A DNA stretch of 64,000 nucleotides from Devosia sp. 2618 (lineage in GTDB: Bacteria; Pseudomonadota; Alphaproteobacteria; Rhizobiales; Devosiaceae): positions 1,922,001 through 1,986,000 of the forward strand of contig NZ_JBEPOO010000001.1 of NCBI RefSeq assembly GCF_040546815.1. The letters run 5' to 3'. Each line of letters begins with the position of its first letter. The first letter of the stretch is position 1. Below are positions 23,550 through 32,601 of this stretch, one piece after another. The translations under genes and the position numbers were made by a program. A model generated the notes under the pieces. It made no database searches and was not told where the DNA came from. It saw only the letters and a list, made by a program, of their open reading frames with translations.

Positions 23550-24134
23550 GTGGCTAGCAATTCAACACGACAGAATATCATCGAGCGCACAGTCATGCTG
23601 ATCGCGCGCAAGGGGCTGCAAGGGGCGTCGTTCAGCCAGATTCTCGAGGAATCCGGGGCGCCGCGCGGCTCGCTTTATCACCATTTTCCCGGCGGCAAGG
23701 ACGAGCTGGTGCTTGAAGCGATCGTGCTGGCTGGCGATCAGGCGCTTGCGGTGCTCGATGCGCTCACCGGCAAGAGCGCCGAAGAGGTTGCGACGACCTT
23801 TGTTTCGCTGTGGCGGGCCTTGTTGAGCCACTCCGATTTCAGCGCCAGTTGCTCGATTGCGGCGGTGACCGTCGCCACGGATTCGGTCACGTTGCGCGAG
23901 CGGGCGGGCGAGATTTTTCGGACATGGCGGACGCGGCTGGCGGAGCTGCTGGAAGATGGCGGCGTGCCGGCAGGGCGCGGCACGGCAGTGGCGGCATCGC
24001 TGATCGCGGCGTGCGAGGGCGCGGTTATTTTGAGCCGGGCCGAGAAGTCGATGGAGACGTTCAACTTGGTGACGGGCGAGCAGTTGAGCTTGATCAAGGA
24101 GATCAGCAAGGGTTGGTCGCCAAAGCGGGGGTGA
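23550..24134 (+). CDS. TetR/AcrR family transcriptional regulator
   Basis: A 194-residue TetR protein. The helix-turn-helix is ASFSQILEESGAPRGSLYHHFPGGKDELV, preceded by TRQNIIERTVMLIARKGLQG. The C-terminal ligand domain (SIAAVTVATDSVTLRERAGEIFRTWR) resembles the LmrA/YxaF branch. I chose a GTG at 23550 (encoding ASNSTRQ next) with GGGAAG upstream; longer starts at 23487 or 23508 lack a ribosome-binding site. It probably regulates the secreted-protein gene upstream and itself. Confidence 0.85.
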   Translation: MASNSTRQNIIERTVMLIARKGLQGASFSQILEESGAPRGSLYHHFPGGKDELVLEAIVLAGDQALAVLDALTGKSAEEVATTFVSLWRALLSHSDFSASCSIAAVTVATDSVTLRERAGEIFRTWRTRLAELLEDGGVPAGRGTAVAASLIAACEGAVILSRAEKSMETFNLVTGEQLSLIKEISKGWSPKRG

Positions 24135-24146
24135 TGGGGACACGCG

Positions 24147-24191
24147 CTCGTGGTTCGAGTCTCGGCAAGGGCCTCGCACCTCACCATGAGG
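24147..24191. repeat. REP-like element, family GACCTCGTGGTTCGA (degenerate copy)
   Basis: CTCGTGGTTCGA at 24147-24158 and CCTCACCATGAGG at 24179-24191 are the two conserved ends of a repeat found in better form at 25049, 25179 and 44064. Here the outer arms are partly lost. Confidence 0.6.
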
Positions 24192-24225
24192 GCTACTGGT
24201 GGGATAAGGTTTCCTCGGAGCGCGA

Positions 24226-25029
24226 CTAGCTGGCGACGATGCCTTCGCGGGCGCAGAGTTCGGCTAGTGCGCTGCCGGGGACTGGGGGGGCGATGTCGGC
24301 GCGGCCGCGTTGGGTGAATTGGCTGCGCCAGAGGTGGACGCCGAGGGTTTCTGGGCGAATGGCGGGGTCAATGCTTGAGCCGGGCAGCAAGAGCGTCGGG
24401 ATTTTGGTGTAGGGGATCGGATAGAACACAGTGCTGGGCAGGACGCGGTCGATCAGGCCGCGTTGCTTGACGTAGTGGGTCAGCGCCATCGGGCCGGTGG
24501 CGCCATATTGCATGTGGTGCGGCAGGACCTTTTCGCCGAACAGGCGGCGGACGGCGACTTCCATGCGGCGGAACGGCGGCAAGTGCGGCTCAAACAGAGG
24601 GCGGCCATCGGGCTCGAAAATGGCGAGCAGATCATCGAGCAGCGGCGCGTCGGGCGGAATGTAAAGCACGGCGCTGTTGACCGAGCCGGGGCGCTCGTAG
24701 CTCATCAGGTAATCGGTGGGCGTCGCGATGGGGCGGACGCAATAAAGGTCCAGATCGGCATAGACGCCCCTGCCCTGTTTGAGCAGCAGGACACGGAAGT
24801 GGTCGGAAAAAACGGCCGGAGTGCCCTTGTCCTTGTAAAAGACCAGGCTGTCGCGCGGCAACACTTCGGCGGCGTCGCGAGCGACGGCGCCGGGCGGCAG
24901 GCCGGGGACTGGATCGAAGGAATAGACCTCAACCGTGTGACCGTGGCGCTGGAACGAGGCGATGCACAGCGCTTCGAGCCAGCTCATGGGCCCATGCCAG
25001 AAGCTGACGATGGTGGGGCGTTCTGGCAT
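24226..25029 (-). CDS. Glycosyltransferase of the DxD sugar-binding (GT32-like) type
   Basis: A 267-residue cytosolic protein. FWHGPMSWLEALCIASFQRHGH and DHFRVLLLKQGRGVYADLDLYC with the metal-binding D92-x-D94 match the glycosyltransferase DXD-containing/capsular polysaccharide synthesis group. It should transfer a sugar from a nucleotide donor to a surface polysaccharide or lipid. No other polysaccharide gene is adjacent. The ATG at 25029 begins directly at the fold. It is flanked by REP-like repeats on both sides. Confidence 0.75.
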   Translation of the reverse strand: MPERPTIVSFWHGPMSWLEALCIASFQRHGHTVEVYSFDPVPGLPPGAVARDAAEVLPRDSLVFYKDKGTPAVFSDHFRVLLLKQGRGVYADLDLYCVRPIATPTDYLMSYERPGSVNSAVLYIPPDAPLLDDLLAIFEPDGRPLFEPHLPPFRRMEVAVRRLFGEKVLPHHMQYGATGPMALTHYVKQRGLIDRVLPSTVFYPIPYTKIPTLLLPGSSIDPAIRPETLGVHLWRSQFTQRGRADIAPPVPGSALAELCAREGIVAS

Positions 25030-25048
25030 GTCTGGTTCCCGCGTACCC

Positions 25049-25081
25049 GACCTCGTGGTTCGACAGGCTCACCATGAGGTC
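25049..25081. repeat. REP-like palindrome, family GACCTCGTGGTTCGA
   Basis: The 33-nt element runs from GACCTCGTGG to ACCATGAGGTC. The ends pair as GACCTC-x-TGGT with ACCA-x-GAGGTC. A second copy lies 97 nt downstream (25179-25225). Confidence 0.8.
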
Positions 25082-25178
25082 TCAATAGCTATCGGTCGAG
25101 TTCACCGCTTGGGCTAGTTGGGAGTGGCTCTCGGGTCAAGCCCGAGAGCAGCGTTGTGTTCTGGCGGGTTGGTGCCAC

Positions 25179-25225
25179 GACCTCGTGGTTCGAGGGTCGC
25201 TTTGCTCCCGCCTCACCATGAGGTC
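25179..25225. repeat. REP-like palindrome, family GACCTCGTGGTTCGA, second copy
   Basis: Same ends as the copy at 25049, with a longer centre (GGGTCGCTTTGCTCCCG) between the arms. It lies between the glycosyltransferase gene and the end of the helicase gene. Confidence 0.8.
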
Positions 25226-25243
25226 TACGTCTTATGCCGAGCG

Positions 25244-27208
25244 TTAGACCTGGGGCTTGCGCTTGGCCTTGTGGTCTTTGGGTGGCTTTGGCTTTTTGGG
25301 AGCGGCTTCGCCGTCAGCTGCCTTGCCGGCCCATTTTGGCTTGCCCTTGTCCTTGCTTGGTGGAGCCTTGCTGACCTTGGGGGCGCGTGGCTTGTCAAAG
25401 TCGGGCTTGGGTGTGCGTGCTTCAGGAGCGGCAGCCGGATCCCAGGCACCAGTGGCTGGCGCGGAGAAATCGTCATTGCTCAGGCCAGCCGAACCGTAGC
25501 GGGCCTTGCGATCAGCACGTTCGGGACGGGGTGCGTTTGGATCGAAGCGTTCGATCGGGCCTGGTGGGCGACGCTGGCTTGGTGGTGGGCCAGCACGGCG
25601 CTCGCCGGGACCGTCGACGGGCATGATCGAGACGCCACGTTCGCCCGAACCGTTCTTTTCGACGCTCTTGGTGAAGGCGTCGGCCTTCTGGGCGGCAACT
25701 TCAAAGATGGATTCGGTATCGAAAATGCGGATCGAGCCAATGGCGGTCTTGGTGACATTGCCGGCCTTGCACAGCATGGGCAGCAGCCAGCGCGGCTCGG
25801 CCTTCTGCTTGCGACCAACGGTGACCTTGAACCAGGTGCCGCCTTCGAAGCGCTCGCGGGTGCGCGGGTCCTTGTCGCCGACCTTGTCAAAGACTGGGCC
25901 TTCGGTGACATCTTCCGGCGCCGGACGGGCAGCAAGCTGCTGGCGCAGATAGGCGGCGGCGATGGATTCGACCGAATGGCGCTCCATCAGCTGTGCGACG
26001 AATTCGGCTTCGTCCTCGGCCACTGGCGTGCTGAGCATGTCATTGCTCAGGATGCTCTCGCGGTAACGGGCCTCGATTTCCTCGGCGGAAGGCGGGCGCA
26101 TCATGGTGACGTCGATCTTGGCGACCTTGAGGACGCGCTGGGCGACGGCACGGCGGTGCATCGGGGAGATGATGACGCAAGTGCCTTTGCGGCCGGCACG
26201 ACCGGTACGACCCGAACGATGGAGCAGCGTATCGGGATTGGTCGGCAGATCGGCGTGGATCACCAGATCAAGGTTGGGCAGATCGATGCCGCGCGCGGCA
26301 ACGTCGGTGGCGACGCAGATGCGGGCGCGGCCATCGCGCATGGACTGTAGCGCATTGGTGCGTTCGGCCTGGCTGAGTTCGCCCGACAGGGTCACGACGT
26401 CGAAGCCGCGATTGTGGAGGCGCGCCGACAGGTGTTTGACGCCTTCACGGGTCGAGGCGAACACGATGGTGTTGACGGCCTCGAAGTAGAGCAGCGTGTT
26501 GATGATGGCGTTTTCGCGCTCGGCAGACGGCACCAGCATCAGCTTGTAGTCGATGTCGGCGTGCTGTTCGTTGGCGCTGGTGGCGGCGACGCGCAGGGCA
26601 TCGCGCTGGAAGGTCTTGGCCAGCTGGGCAATCGGCTTTGGCACGGTTGCCGAGAACAGAAGCGTGCGGCGATCTTCGGGCGCTGCATCGAGGATGAATT
26701 CGAGGTCTTCGCGGAAGCCCAGATCGAGCATTTCGTCGGCTTCATCGAGCACGACAGCGCGCAGCGCCGACATGTCGAGAGCGCCGCGGGTTATGTGATC
26801 GCGCAGACGGCCGGGGGTGCCGACAACGATGTGGGCGCCACGCTCAAGCGCACGGCGCTCGGTGCGGGCATCCATGCCACCAACGCAGGAAGCGGTCTTG
26901 GCGCCGGTTTCGGCGTAGAGCCATTCGAGTTCGCGCTGCACCTGGAGGGCGAGTTCGCGGGTCGGGGCGATCAGCAGGGCCAGCGGAGCGCCGACCGAGG
27001 TAAAGTGGTCTTCATCGCCCAGCAGGGTTGGCGCAATGGCCATGCCGAAGGCGACGGTCTTGCCGGAGCCGGTCTGAGCGGAAACGAGCAGGTCGCGGCC
27101 AGCGGTTTCTTCTTCGATGATGGCCGACTGGACGGGGGTCAGCGTCTCGTAGCCTTTGGCGGCGAGAGCGCGAGCGAGTGGAGCGAGGATAGTATCAGGC
27201 AGGGACAA
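25244..27208 (-). CDS. DEAD-box RNA helicase with basic C-terminal tail
   Basis: A 654-residue helicase. Walker A is SAQTGSGKT (43-51), then PTRELALQV, GTPGRLRDH, the DEAD box (155-158), SAT, and the C-terminal HRSGRTGRAGRKG. After the helicase core there is a DbpA-like RNA-binding region (WFKVTVGRKQKAEPRWLLPMLC) and a 130-residue tail rich in lysine, proline and arginine. Such enzymes unwind rRNA or mRNA structures during ribosome assembly or cold adaptation. The ATG at 27208 begins MSLPDTILAPLARAL. Single gene. Confidence 0.9.
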   Translation of the reverse strand: MSLPDTILAPLARALAAKGYETLTPVQSAIIEEETAGRDLLVSAQTGSGKTVAFGMAIAPTLLGDEDHFTSVGAPLALLIAPTRELALQVQRELEWLYAETGAKTASCVGGMDARTERRALERGAHIVVGTPGRLRDHITRGALDMSALRAVVLDEADEMLDLGFREDLEFILDAAPEDRRTLLFSATVPKPIAQLAKTFQRDALRVAATSANEQHADIDYKLMLVPSAERENAIINTLLYFEAVNTIVFASTREGVKHLSARLHNRGFDVVTLSGELSQAERTNALQSMRDGRARICVATDVAARGIDLPNLDLVIHADLPTNPDTLLHRSGRTGRAGRKGTCVIISPMHRRAVAQRVLKVAKIDVTMMRPPSAEEIEARYRESILSNDMLSTPVAEDEAEFVAQLMERHSVESIAAAYLRQQLAARPAPEDVTEGPVFDKVGDKDPRTRERFEGGTWFKVTVGRKQKAEPRWLLPMLCKAGNVTKTAIGSIRIFDTESIFEVAAQKADAFTKSVEKNGSGERGVSIMPVDGPGERRAGPPPSQRRPPGPIERFDPNAPRPERADRKARYGSAGLSNDDFSAPATGAWDPAAAPEARTPKPDFDKPRAPKVSKAPPSKDKGKPKWAGKAADGEAAPKKPKPPKDHKAKRKPQV

Positions 27209-27243
27209 TGCGGTTCTTTCGTGGGACGTCGATCAAGCAACGA

Positions 27244-27323
27244 CGTCATTCCCGCTTAAGCGGGGATGCCCACTTTTTGCGGATGGATCGGTAAGGGAGA
27301 TTCCGGCCAGAGCCAGAATGACG
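27244..27323. repeat. Imperfect inverted repeat with CGTCATTC/GAATGACG ends
   Basis: CGTCATTC at 27244-27251 and GAATGACG at 27316-27323 bound an element with weaker internal symmetry. The ends resemble those of the long repeat at 15558-15639. Confidence 0.55.
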
Positions 27324-27356
27324 CTGTGGTGTTACCGGCACCATAGCACAAGCAAA

Positions 27357-27382
27357 GCAAAAAGGCCGCCCGACGGGCGGCC
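27357..27382 (-). terminator. Intrinsic terminator downstream of ndk
   Basis: Arms GGCCGCCC (27364-27371) and GGGCGGCC (27375-27382) pair perfectly, and the minus-strand transcript continues with TTTTTG. It lies about 150 nt past the ndk stop, after a repeat element. Confidence 0.82.
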
Positions 27383-27403
27383 TCGAATATATCGGGCTGC
27401 ATA

Positions 27404-27523
27404 TTCTTCTCCCCATCGGGGAAAGTGGCGCGCAGCGCCGGATGAGGGGGCACCAGGATTGGCTAAAAAGCCCCCTCACCGACCCGGCTGAGCCGGGCCA
27501 CCTCTCCCCGATGGGGAGAGGAA
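27404..27523. repeat. BIME-like element of two facing units
   Basis: The left unit (27404-27451, TTCTTCTCCCCATCGGGG... to GAGGGGGC) and the right unit (27470-27523, GCCCCCTC... to GGGGAGAGGAA) are inverted relatives with matching ends and a variable central hairpin (GCGCGCAGCGC versus CCCGGCTGAGCCGGG). A related single unit is at 42732-42781. Confidence 0.78.
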
Positions 27524-27529
27524 AAACAG

Positions 27530-27952
27530 TTAGCCGACCAGTTCTGCGTCGGTGAAGAAGAACTTGATTTCTTCAGCAGCGGTCTCAGGAGCGTCCGAAC
27601 CGTGAACCGAGTTTTCGCCGATCGAGAGGGCGAATTCCTTGCGGATGGTGCCGTCAGCGGCGTTGGCTGGGTTGGTTGCGCCCATGACTTCGCGGTTTGC
27701 GAGGATGGCGTTTTCGCCTTCCAGAACCTGAACGACGACTGGCGATGCAATCATCTGCTCGACGAGTTCACCAAAGAAAGGACGATCCTTGTGCACGCCG
27801 TAGAAGCCTTCGGCCTGGGCGCGGGTCATGTGGATCTTCTTGAGCGCGATCGGGGTCAGACCAGCGTCTTCGAACTTGGAGATGATCTTGCCGATCAGGT
27901 TACGACGGACGGCATCTGGCTTGATAATGGAGAAGGTGCGTTCGAGCGCCAT
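27530..27952 (-). CDS. ndk: Nucleoside diphosphate kinase
   Basis: A 140-residue enzyme, the usual size. It starts [21 protein letters not shown] and carries the phosphohistidine segment [10 protein letters not shown]. It transfers the gamma phosphate of ATP to nucleoside diphosphates and keeps NTP pools balanced. I chose the ATG at 27952 with AAGGA upstream; a longer frame to 28021 adds unrelated residues. Single gene with a distant intrinsic terminator. Confidence 0.97.
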   Translation of the reverse strand: MALERTFSIIKPDAVRRNLIGKIISKFEDAGLTPIALKKIHMTRAQAEGFYGVHKDRPFFGELVEQMIASPVVVQVLEGENAILANREVMGATNPANAADGTIRKEFALSIGENSVHGSDAPETAAEEIKFFFTDAELVG

Positions 27953-28082
27953 TGGGTCGATCCTTGAATGGGTCTGTTGGAGAAGGTGGCGCCTTGTAGC
28001 GGCGAAGTTTGACGGAGGCAAGACGGGGCAGCCGCGACAGGTCGACTACCCCGTATTCGTCAAACGCAGGCGAGCGGGCTGA

Positions 28083-28499
28083 TCAGCGCTCGACCATCAG
28101 CTTGCCGAGCGGCAGCACATCGCCATTTGCGGCCTTGAGCGAGAGGTCGACCTTCTTGATGGCGACGGCAGCATCGACGGTGACGTCGACCGGGATCAGG
28201 ACGATCTGCATGGTGCAGATTTCGGCCGTATCGCGCGATGGGAAGACGACAGCCAGCGTATCGGCGGTTGCCGTAGTCTCAGGGGTGTCGATGGCCTGGC
28301 AGGCGCCGCCATCAACGGTGAACTTGATTTGCACCTGCGTGTCGCTGAGGCGGGTTGCGGTGGCGTCATGCAGCATGGATGCGCCTTCGGCCTGCTCGGC
28401 TGGTGGGGCCATATCGAAGTCGCTTGGCGGGGCATCGGCAAAGGCCGGAATGGCGACAAGGGCGAAAGCGGCGGCGAGCGTAAACTTGGCGAGAGACAT
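28083..28499 (-). CDS. Small secreted hypothetical protein
   Basis: A 138-residue protein with a clear signal peptide (MSLAKFTLAAAFALVAIPAF, cleavage after FADA). The mature part is beta-rich and has two cysteines (GACQAI and EICTMQ) that could form a disulfide in the periplasm. The start at 28499 has AGGAG upstream. I do not recognise the family. Single gene. Confidence 0.65.
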   Translation of the reverse strand: MSLAKFTLAAAFALVAIPAFADAPPSDFDMAPPAEQAEGASMLHDATATRLSDTQVQIKFTVDGGACQAIDTPETTATADTLAVVFPSRDTAEICTMQIVLIPVDVTVDAAVAIKKVDLSLKAANGDVLPLGKLMVER

Positions 28500-28709
28500 A
28501 GAAAGCTCCTGGCTTGCAGTCGGGTTCGTCGGTGAACGGGCTCTGTTTGGACAAGGATTCGGACAGAATGGCGGCAGCCATGCGGCAAAGCCGGTTGCCA
28601 TGAGGCTGGCTTAACTTTATCCAGCCATCAACACTTTATCGCAGGCTCGCTGCCACGACTTCGCTCGTGCCACACAACAGCCCGCCACATCCCGTAGATT
28701 GCCGTTATC

Positions 28710-30575
28710 ATGCTGAGTATCAACAACCTGACCTATCGCATCCAGGGCCGCGAGCTTTTCGAGGACGCCTCTGTGGTTTTGCCGACGGGGTCCAAGACCG
28801 GGTTCGTAGGCAAGAACGGCACGGGCAAGACCACGCTATTCCACCTGATCCAGGGGCATATCCAGCTCGATTCCGGCTCGATGGAGCTCAACAAGAAGGC
28901 GCGTATCGGCGCGGTGGCGCAGGAAGCGCCCGCCGGCAATGAAAGCGTGCTGGATGTTGTGATGCTGGCCGACAAGGAACGCACGGCGCTGATGGCGGAG
29001 GCGGAAACCGCCACCGACCCGGACCGCATCAGCGAGATCTATACGCGCCTGGCCGATATCGACGCCTATTCGGCGGAAGGCCGCGCTTCAGCAATTCTCA
29101 AGGGTCTCGGCTTTGAGCAGGACCGTCAGCTGGCGCCGACCCATGAGCTGTCGGGCGGCTGGCGTATGCGCGTGGCGCTGGCCGGCGTGCTGTTTTCCCA
29201 GCCCGACCTGCTGCTCCTCGACGAGCCGACCAACTATCTCGATCTTGAAGGCACGCTGTGGCTGGAAAAGTATCTGGCCACCTACCCCTACACTGTCTTC
29301 ATGATCAGCCACGATCGTGACCTGCTCAACAAGTCGGTCAACTCGATCATCCATCTCGAGCACAAGAAGCTGACCTTTTACAAAGGCAATTACGACACGT
29401 TCGAAACGACGCGTCGGATGCAGATGGAGCTCAACAACAAGGGTCGCGAGAAGGCCCTCGATCAGGTTGCGCATCTGCAGAAGTTCGTCGACCGCTTCAA
29501 GGCCAAGGCGTCCAAGGCCAAGCAGGCCCAGTCGCGCATGAAGATGATCGAAAAGCTCAAGCCACCGGCAGCGATGTTCGACGAATACTCGTCGCCGTTC
29601 ACCTTCCAGCAGCCCAAAGCCGAACAGGCCACGCCAATGATCACGCTCGACGGCGTGTCGGCGGGCTATGGCGACAAGACCATTCTGCGGCATGTGAACA
29701 TGCGCATCGATCCAGGTGATCGTATTGCGCTGATCGGCGTCAACGGTAACGGCAAGTCGACCTTTGCCAAGCTGCTGGCCGGCGACATCAAGCCGATGGG
29801 CGGCAGCTTTGGTAAGGGCAAGAAGCTGGAAATCGCGCATTTTGCGCAGCACCAGATGGACAAGCTCAAGCCCGAATGGACCCCATTCGAGCACGTCGTC
29901 GACATGATGCCGACCGAAAGCGAAGCCAAGCGCCGCTCGCGGCTCAGCCAGATGGGTCTGACCAAGTCCCGCATGGATACGCTGGCCAAGAACCTGTCGG
30001 GTGGCGAGCGCGCTCGTCTTTTGATGGGCCTGATCACCTTTGGTGGTCCGGGCATGATGATCCTCGACGAGCCGACCAACCATCTCGATATCGATAGCCG
30101 CGATGCGCTGGTGCATGCGCTCAACGATTATGAAGGCGCCGTGCTGATCATCAGCCACGATCGCCATCTGATCGAGGCGACCTGCGACACGCTGTGGATC
30201 GCCGAAGGCGGCACCATTCGCGAGCTGGACGAGGATCTCGACAGCTATCAGCGCAGCATCACGTCCAACAAGGATAGCAAGGGTGGCGGCGGCAAGGGCG
30301 GCAACAAGCTGTCCAAGCAGGAGGCAGCGGCCAAGCGGGCCGAGGTCGCGCCGCTCAAGGCTTCGATCAAGGACGCTGAGACCAAGATTGCCCGCCTCAA
30401 GGTGGAAGTCGAAAAGGTCGAAGCCCAGCTGGCCGATCCCAAGGTCTATAACGGCCCAGCCGACAAGGTGATTGCCCTGGGCAAGGACAAGGCCCGGCTG
30501 AGCAATGACCTCGATACGACCGAGGAAAAGTGGCTGGCGTTGAGCGCCGAGCTTGAGGCCGCCGAACGCGGATAA
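28710..30575 (+). CDS. ABC-F family ATPase (YheS/Uup-like)
   Basis: A 621-residue soluble protein with two ABC domains and no membrane segment. Walker A sequences are GKNGTGKTT (34-42) and GVNGNGKST (about 342-350). Both signatures (LSGGWRMRVALAG and LSGGERARLLMG) and Walker B sites (LLLLDEPTNYLD and MILDEPTNHLD) are intact. A charged linker (about 240-300) with RFKAKASKAKQAQSRMK separates them. The last 70 residues form a coiled coil, as in Uup/YheS. ABC-F proteins act on the ribosome or, for Uup, bind branched DNA. The ATG is at 28710. Confidence 0.9.
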   Translation: MLSINNLTYRIQGRELFEDASVVLPTGSKTGFVGKNGTGKTTLFHLIQGHIQLDSGSMELNKKARIGAVAQEAPAGNESVLDVVMLADKERTALMAEAETATDPDRISEIYTRLADIDAYSAEGRASAILKGLGFEQDRQLAPTHELSGGWRMRVALAGVLFSQPDLLLLDEPTNYLDLEGTLWLEKYLATYPYTVFMISHDRDLLNKSVNSIIHLEHKKLTFYKGNYDTFETTRRMQMELNNKGREKALDQVAHLQKFVDRFKAKASKAKQAQSRMKMIEKLKPPAAMFDEYSSPFTFQQPKAEQATPMITLDGVSAGYGDKTILRHVNMRIDPGDRIALIGVNGNGKSTFAKLLAGDIKPMGGSFGKGKKLEIAHFAQHQMDKLKPEWTPFEHVVDMMPTESEAKRRSRLSQMGLTKSRMDTLAKNLSGGERARLLMGLITFGGPGMMILDEPTNHLDIDSRDALVHALNDYEGAVLIISHDRHLIEATCDTLWIAEGGTIRELDEDLDSYQRSITSNKDSKGGGGKGGNKLSKQEAAAKRAEVAPLKASIKDAETKIARLKVEVEKVEAQLADPKVYNGPADKVIALGKDKARLSNDLDTTEEKWLALSAELEAAERG

Positions 30576-30605
30576 CGTCTGGTCACCATCTTGATAAGGA
30601 GTGGT

Positions 30606-30628
30606 CGCGCGCCGTTGACAGGCGCGCG
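30606..30628 (+). terminator. Hairpin after the ABC-F gene
   Basis: CGCGCGCC (30606-30613) and GGCGCGCG (30621-30628) form an eight-bp GC stem with a seven-nt loop, 31 nt after the ABC-F stop. No U-run follows. Confidence 0.45.
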
Positions 30629-30673
30629 GCAATCCAATTTGCTGTCATTGTACGCGGACTCTGAAAGAGCATC

Positions 30674-31546
30674 ATGCGCCTGACTGTATCCAAGCTCGCC
30701 TCTGCCCTGGTTTTATTGGTGTTGCTGGCGACAGGTGCTGTACAGGCACAAGACCTCAGCAAAGAACAGCGCAATGAAACGCGCCGCTTTGCCGCCAATA
30801 ACAGCCTGTTTGTGCTGTATCACGAGATCGGGCATCTGCTGTTTGACCAGCTTGAACTGCCCGTGCTTGGCCGCGAAGAAGACGCCGCCGACAACATGGC
30901 AACGTGGACCCTGCTCAACCGGGCCGATGCGCGCAGCGAAAAGACACTGACCGATTCCGCGCAGGGCTGGCTGTTGTCAGGCGTCGCCTATGACAGCGGC
31001 GGCGACGAAAGCGATTATGCGGCGGGCCATAGCCTCGACAAGCAGCGCGCCTATCAGATCGTCTGCCTGATGGTGGGCAAGGACGACACGGCTTATCGCC
31101 GTATTGCCAATGAATATCGCATCGACCGGGACCGGCAGGAAAGCTGCTACTGGGACTATGACATGGTCAAACGCTCGTTTGACAAGCTGCTGGGCAGCCG
31201 TTCGATGAAAACGGGCGCCACGGGCACCGAAGTGATCGTGACCTATCACGATGTCGGTGGGCGGCTGAAGGCGGCGGCCGACGCGTTCAAATCGAGCGGG
31301 ATTTTCGAGGAAGTCGCCGAGGAACTGCGCACCAAGTATAGCGTGCGGGTGCCGGTGCGGTTCAACGCCAAGCGCTGTGGCGAGGCCAATGCGTTCTATG
31401 ATCCCGACACGGTGGAAGTGATCTTCTGCTACGAACTCATGCAGGACTATATGGACCTCTACACCAAGAACCTGTTCGAGCAAGGCGCCGTGCCGCGCTC
31501 GACGGGCGACAAGACGAAGAACAAAAACAAGAACAAGACGCCGTAA
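30674..31546 (+). CDS. DUF4344 family putative metallopeptidase, secreted
   Basis: A 290-residue protein with a signal peptide (LVLLVLLATGAVQAQD). The HEIGH zinc motif is at about residues 50-54 (LYHEIGHLLFD), and REEDAAD about 15 residues later supplies the third acidic ligand, as in gluzincin-like DUF4344 proteins. Two cysteine pairs (IVCLM/ESCYW, KRCGEA/VIFCYE) are seen. It is probably active in the periplasm, but no substrate is known. The C-terminus ends in a lysine-asparagine tail (KNKNKNK). The gene is preceded by a hairpin and followed by a binding-protein gene. Confidence 0.75.
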   Translation: MRLTVSKLASALVLLVLLATGAVQAQDLSKEQRNETRRFAANNSLFVLYHEIGHLLFDQLELPVLGREEDAADNMATWTLLNRADARSEKTLTDSAQGWLLSGVAYDSGGDESDYAAGHSLDKQRAYQIVCLMVGKDDTAYRRIANEYRIDRDRQESCYWDYDMVKRSFDKLLGSRSMKTGATGTEVIVTYHDVGGRLKAAADAFKSSGIFEEVAEELRTKYSVRVPVRFNAKRCGEANAFYDPDTVEVIFCYELMQDYMDLYTKNLFEQGAVPRSTGDKTKNKNKNKTP

Positions 31547-31567
31547 AAGGCTGCCCCGGCATAAAGC

Positions 31568-31582
31568 TGATATTGACAGTCA
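31568..31582. promoter_or_regulatory. Candidate iron-responsive (RirA-type) box
   Basis: TGA-N9-TCA at 31568-31582 fits the iron-responsive operator described for RirA in rhizobia. It lies 52-66 nt upstream of the ATG of an iron-siderophore-type binding protein. The motif is short, so chance is possible. Confidence 0.35.
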
Positions 31583-31633
31583 ACTATCATTAGCTCCAGA
31601 ACCTGCGGCAGAACAATGCCCTGGAGCGCGTCG

Positions 31634-32545
31634 ATGTCCATCAGCCTGAACCGCCGTCGTTTTGCCCTTGGAACCGCGGGCTTGGGCCTGTCGGCGCTGC
31701 TTCCGATGCCTGCCTTTGCGCAGGAGACGCGGTCAGTGACGACGGTTTATGGCACATACGACATTCCAGCCGACCCGAAGCGCGTCGTTGCCATCGACTC
31801 GCGCCTTGATCTGCAGCCTGCCCTCGCACTGGGCCTGCCGGTGATTGGCTATGGCCATTCGGTGCCGGGCAAATGGGTGCCGGTTCCGGAAGGGCTCGAA
31901 TTTTATGGCTCGGAGGTCAATATCGAGCAGGTGCTGGCGGGGGACCCCGATCTGGTGATCTGCGCGGACTACGATCCCGACAGCCCATGGTGGCCATCGA
32001 ACAAGCTGCGGACTGTGGTGCCGGTGGTGCCGACCGACACTGAGCATTCGTGGAAGCAGGCACTGCAGGAGCTGGCGACTGTGCTGGGTCTAGACGGCGC
32101 GGCCGACAAGGCGATTGGCGAGTACGATGCGCTGGTGGCCGAGATCAAGGCGCGCCACGGCGACAAGCTGAGTACCAAGACCGTGGTCAGCATCCAGCCC
32201 GGCGAAGGTGTGCTGTATCTGATGAATGGCCCCAAGATGCTGGTGCCGCAGGTGCTGGCTGATCTGGGCGTCAAGACCGTGCTGCCCGCGGAAGGCCAGG
32301 ACTACAATAGCGACGAGATCGCGGCCGAGGCGTTTGCCAATGTTCTGGGTGACGTCGACGGAGCGCTGGTGGTGACGGGGCTGGATGAACTCAATGTTCT
32401 GGACGGCGATGCGATCTGGAGCCGCCTGCCCTTCGTTCAGGCTGGCGCGACGGTCGCCTCGAACGGCAACATCAACTATGGCAGTATCTACTCCGCCATC
32501 TATGTCGCCAAGCTGGTGGACGCGCTTTACAGCAAAATTGCGTAA
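31634..32545 (+). CDS. Iron-siderophore/cobalamin-type ABC binding protein, orphan
   Basis: A 303-residue class III binding protein. The N-terminus carries a twin-arginine motif (NRRRFALGTAG) and a signal peptide ending at PAFAQE. The mature sequence has YDIPADPKRVVAIDS, LALGLPVIGYG, and VLAGDPDLVICADYD, the usual FepB/FhuD signatures. It should bind a ferric siderophore in the periplasm. No permease or ATPase gene is adjacent, so it must share an importer coded elsewhere. The ATG at 31634 follows GGAG with seven nt spacing. Confidence 0.85.
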   Translation: MSISLNRRRFALGTAGLGLSALLPMPAFAQETRSVTTVYGTYDIPADPKRVVAIDSRLDLQPALALGLPVIGYGHSVPGKWVPVPEGLEFYGSEVNIEQVLAGDPDLVICADYDPDSPWWPSNKLRTVVPVVPTDTEHSWKQALQELATVLGLDGAADKAIGEYDALVAEIKARHGDKLSTKTVVSIQPGEGVLYLMNGPKMLVPQVLADLGVKTVLPAEGQDYNSDEIAAEAFANVLGDVDGALVVTGLDELNVLDGDAIWSRLPFVQAGATVASNGNINYGSIYSAIYVAKLVDALYSKIA

Positions 32546-32550
32546 CTGAA

Positions 32551-32574
32551 GCGGGGGCCCATTGGGGCCCCTGC
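32551..32574. terminator. Terminator-like hairpin between convergent genes
   Basis: Arms 32551-32560 and 32565-32574 pair over ten bp with one G-U pair and loop ATTG, followed by GTTATT on the plus strand. Confidence 0.65.
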
Positions 32575-32601
32575 GTTATTCCGTGTGTACCACCGCAACG
32601 G

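Noticed and set aside
29088..30632. 514-codon minus-strand frame opposite the ABC-F gene
   Set aside because: Antisense to a gene with complete Walker and signature motifs.
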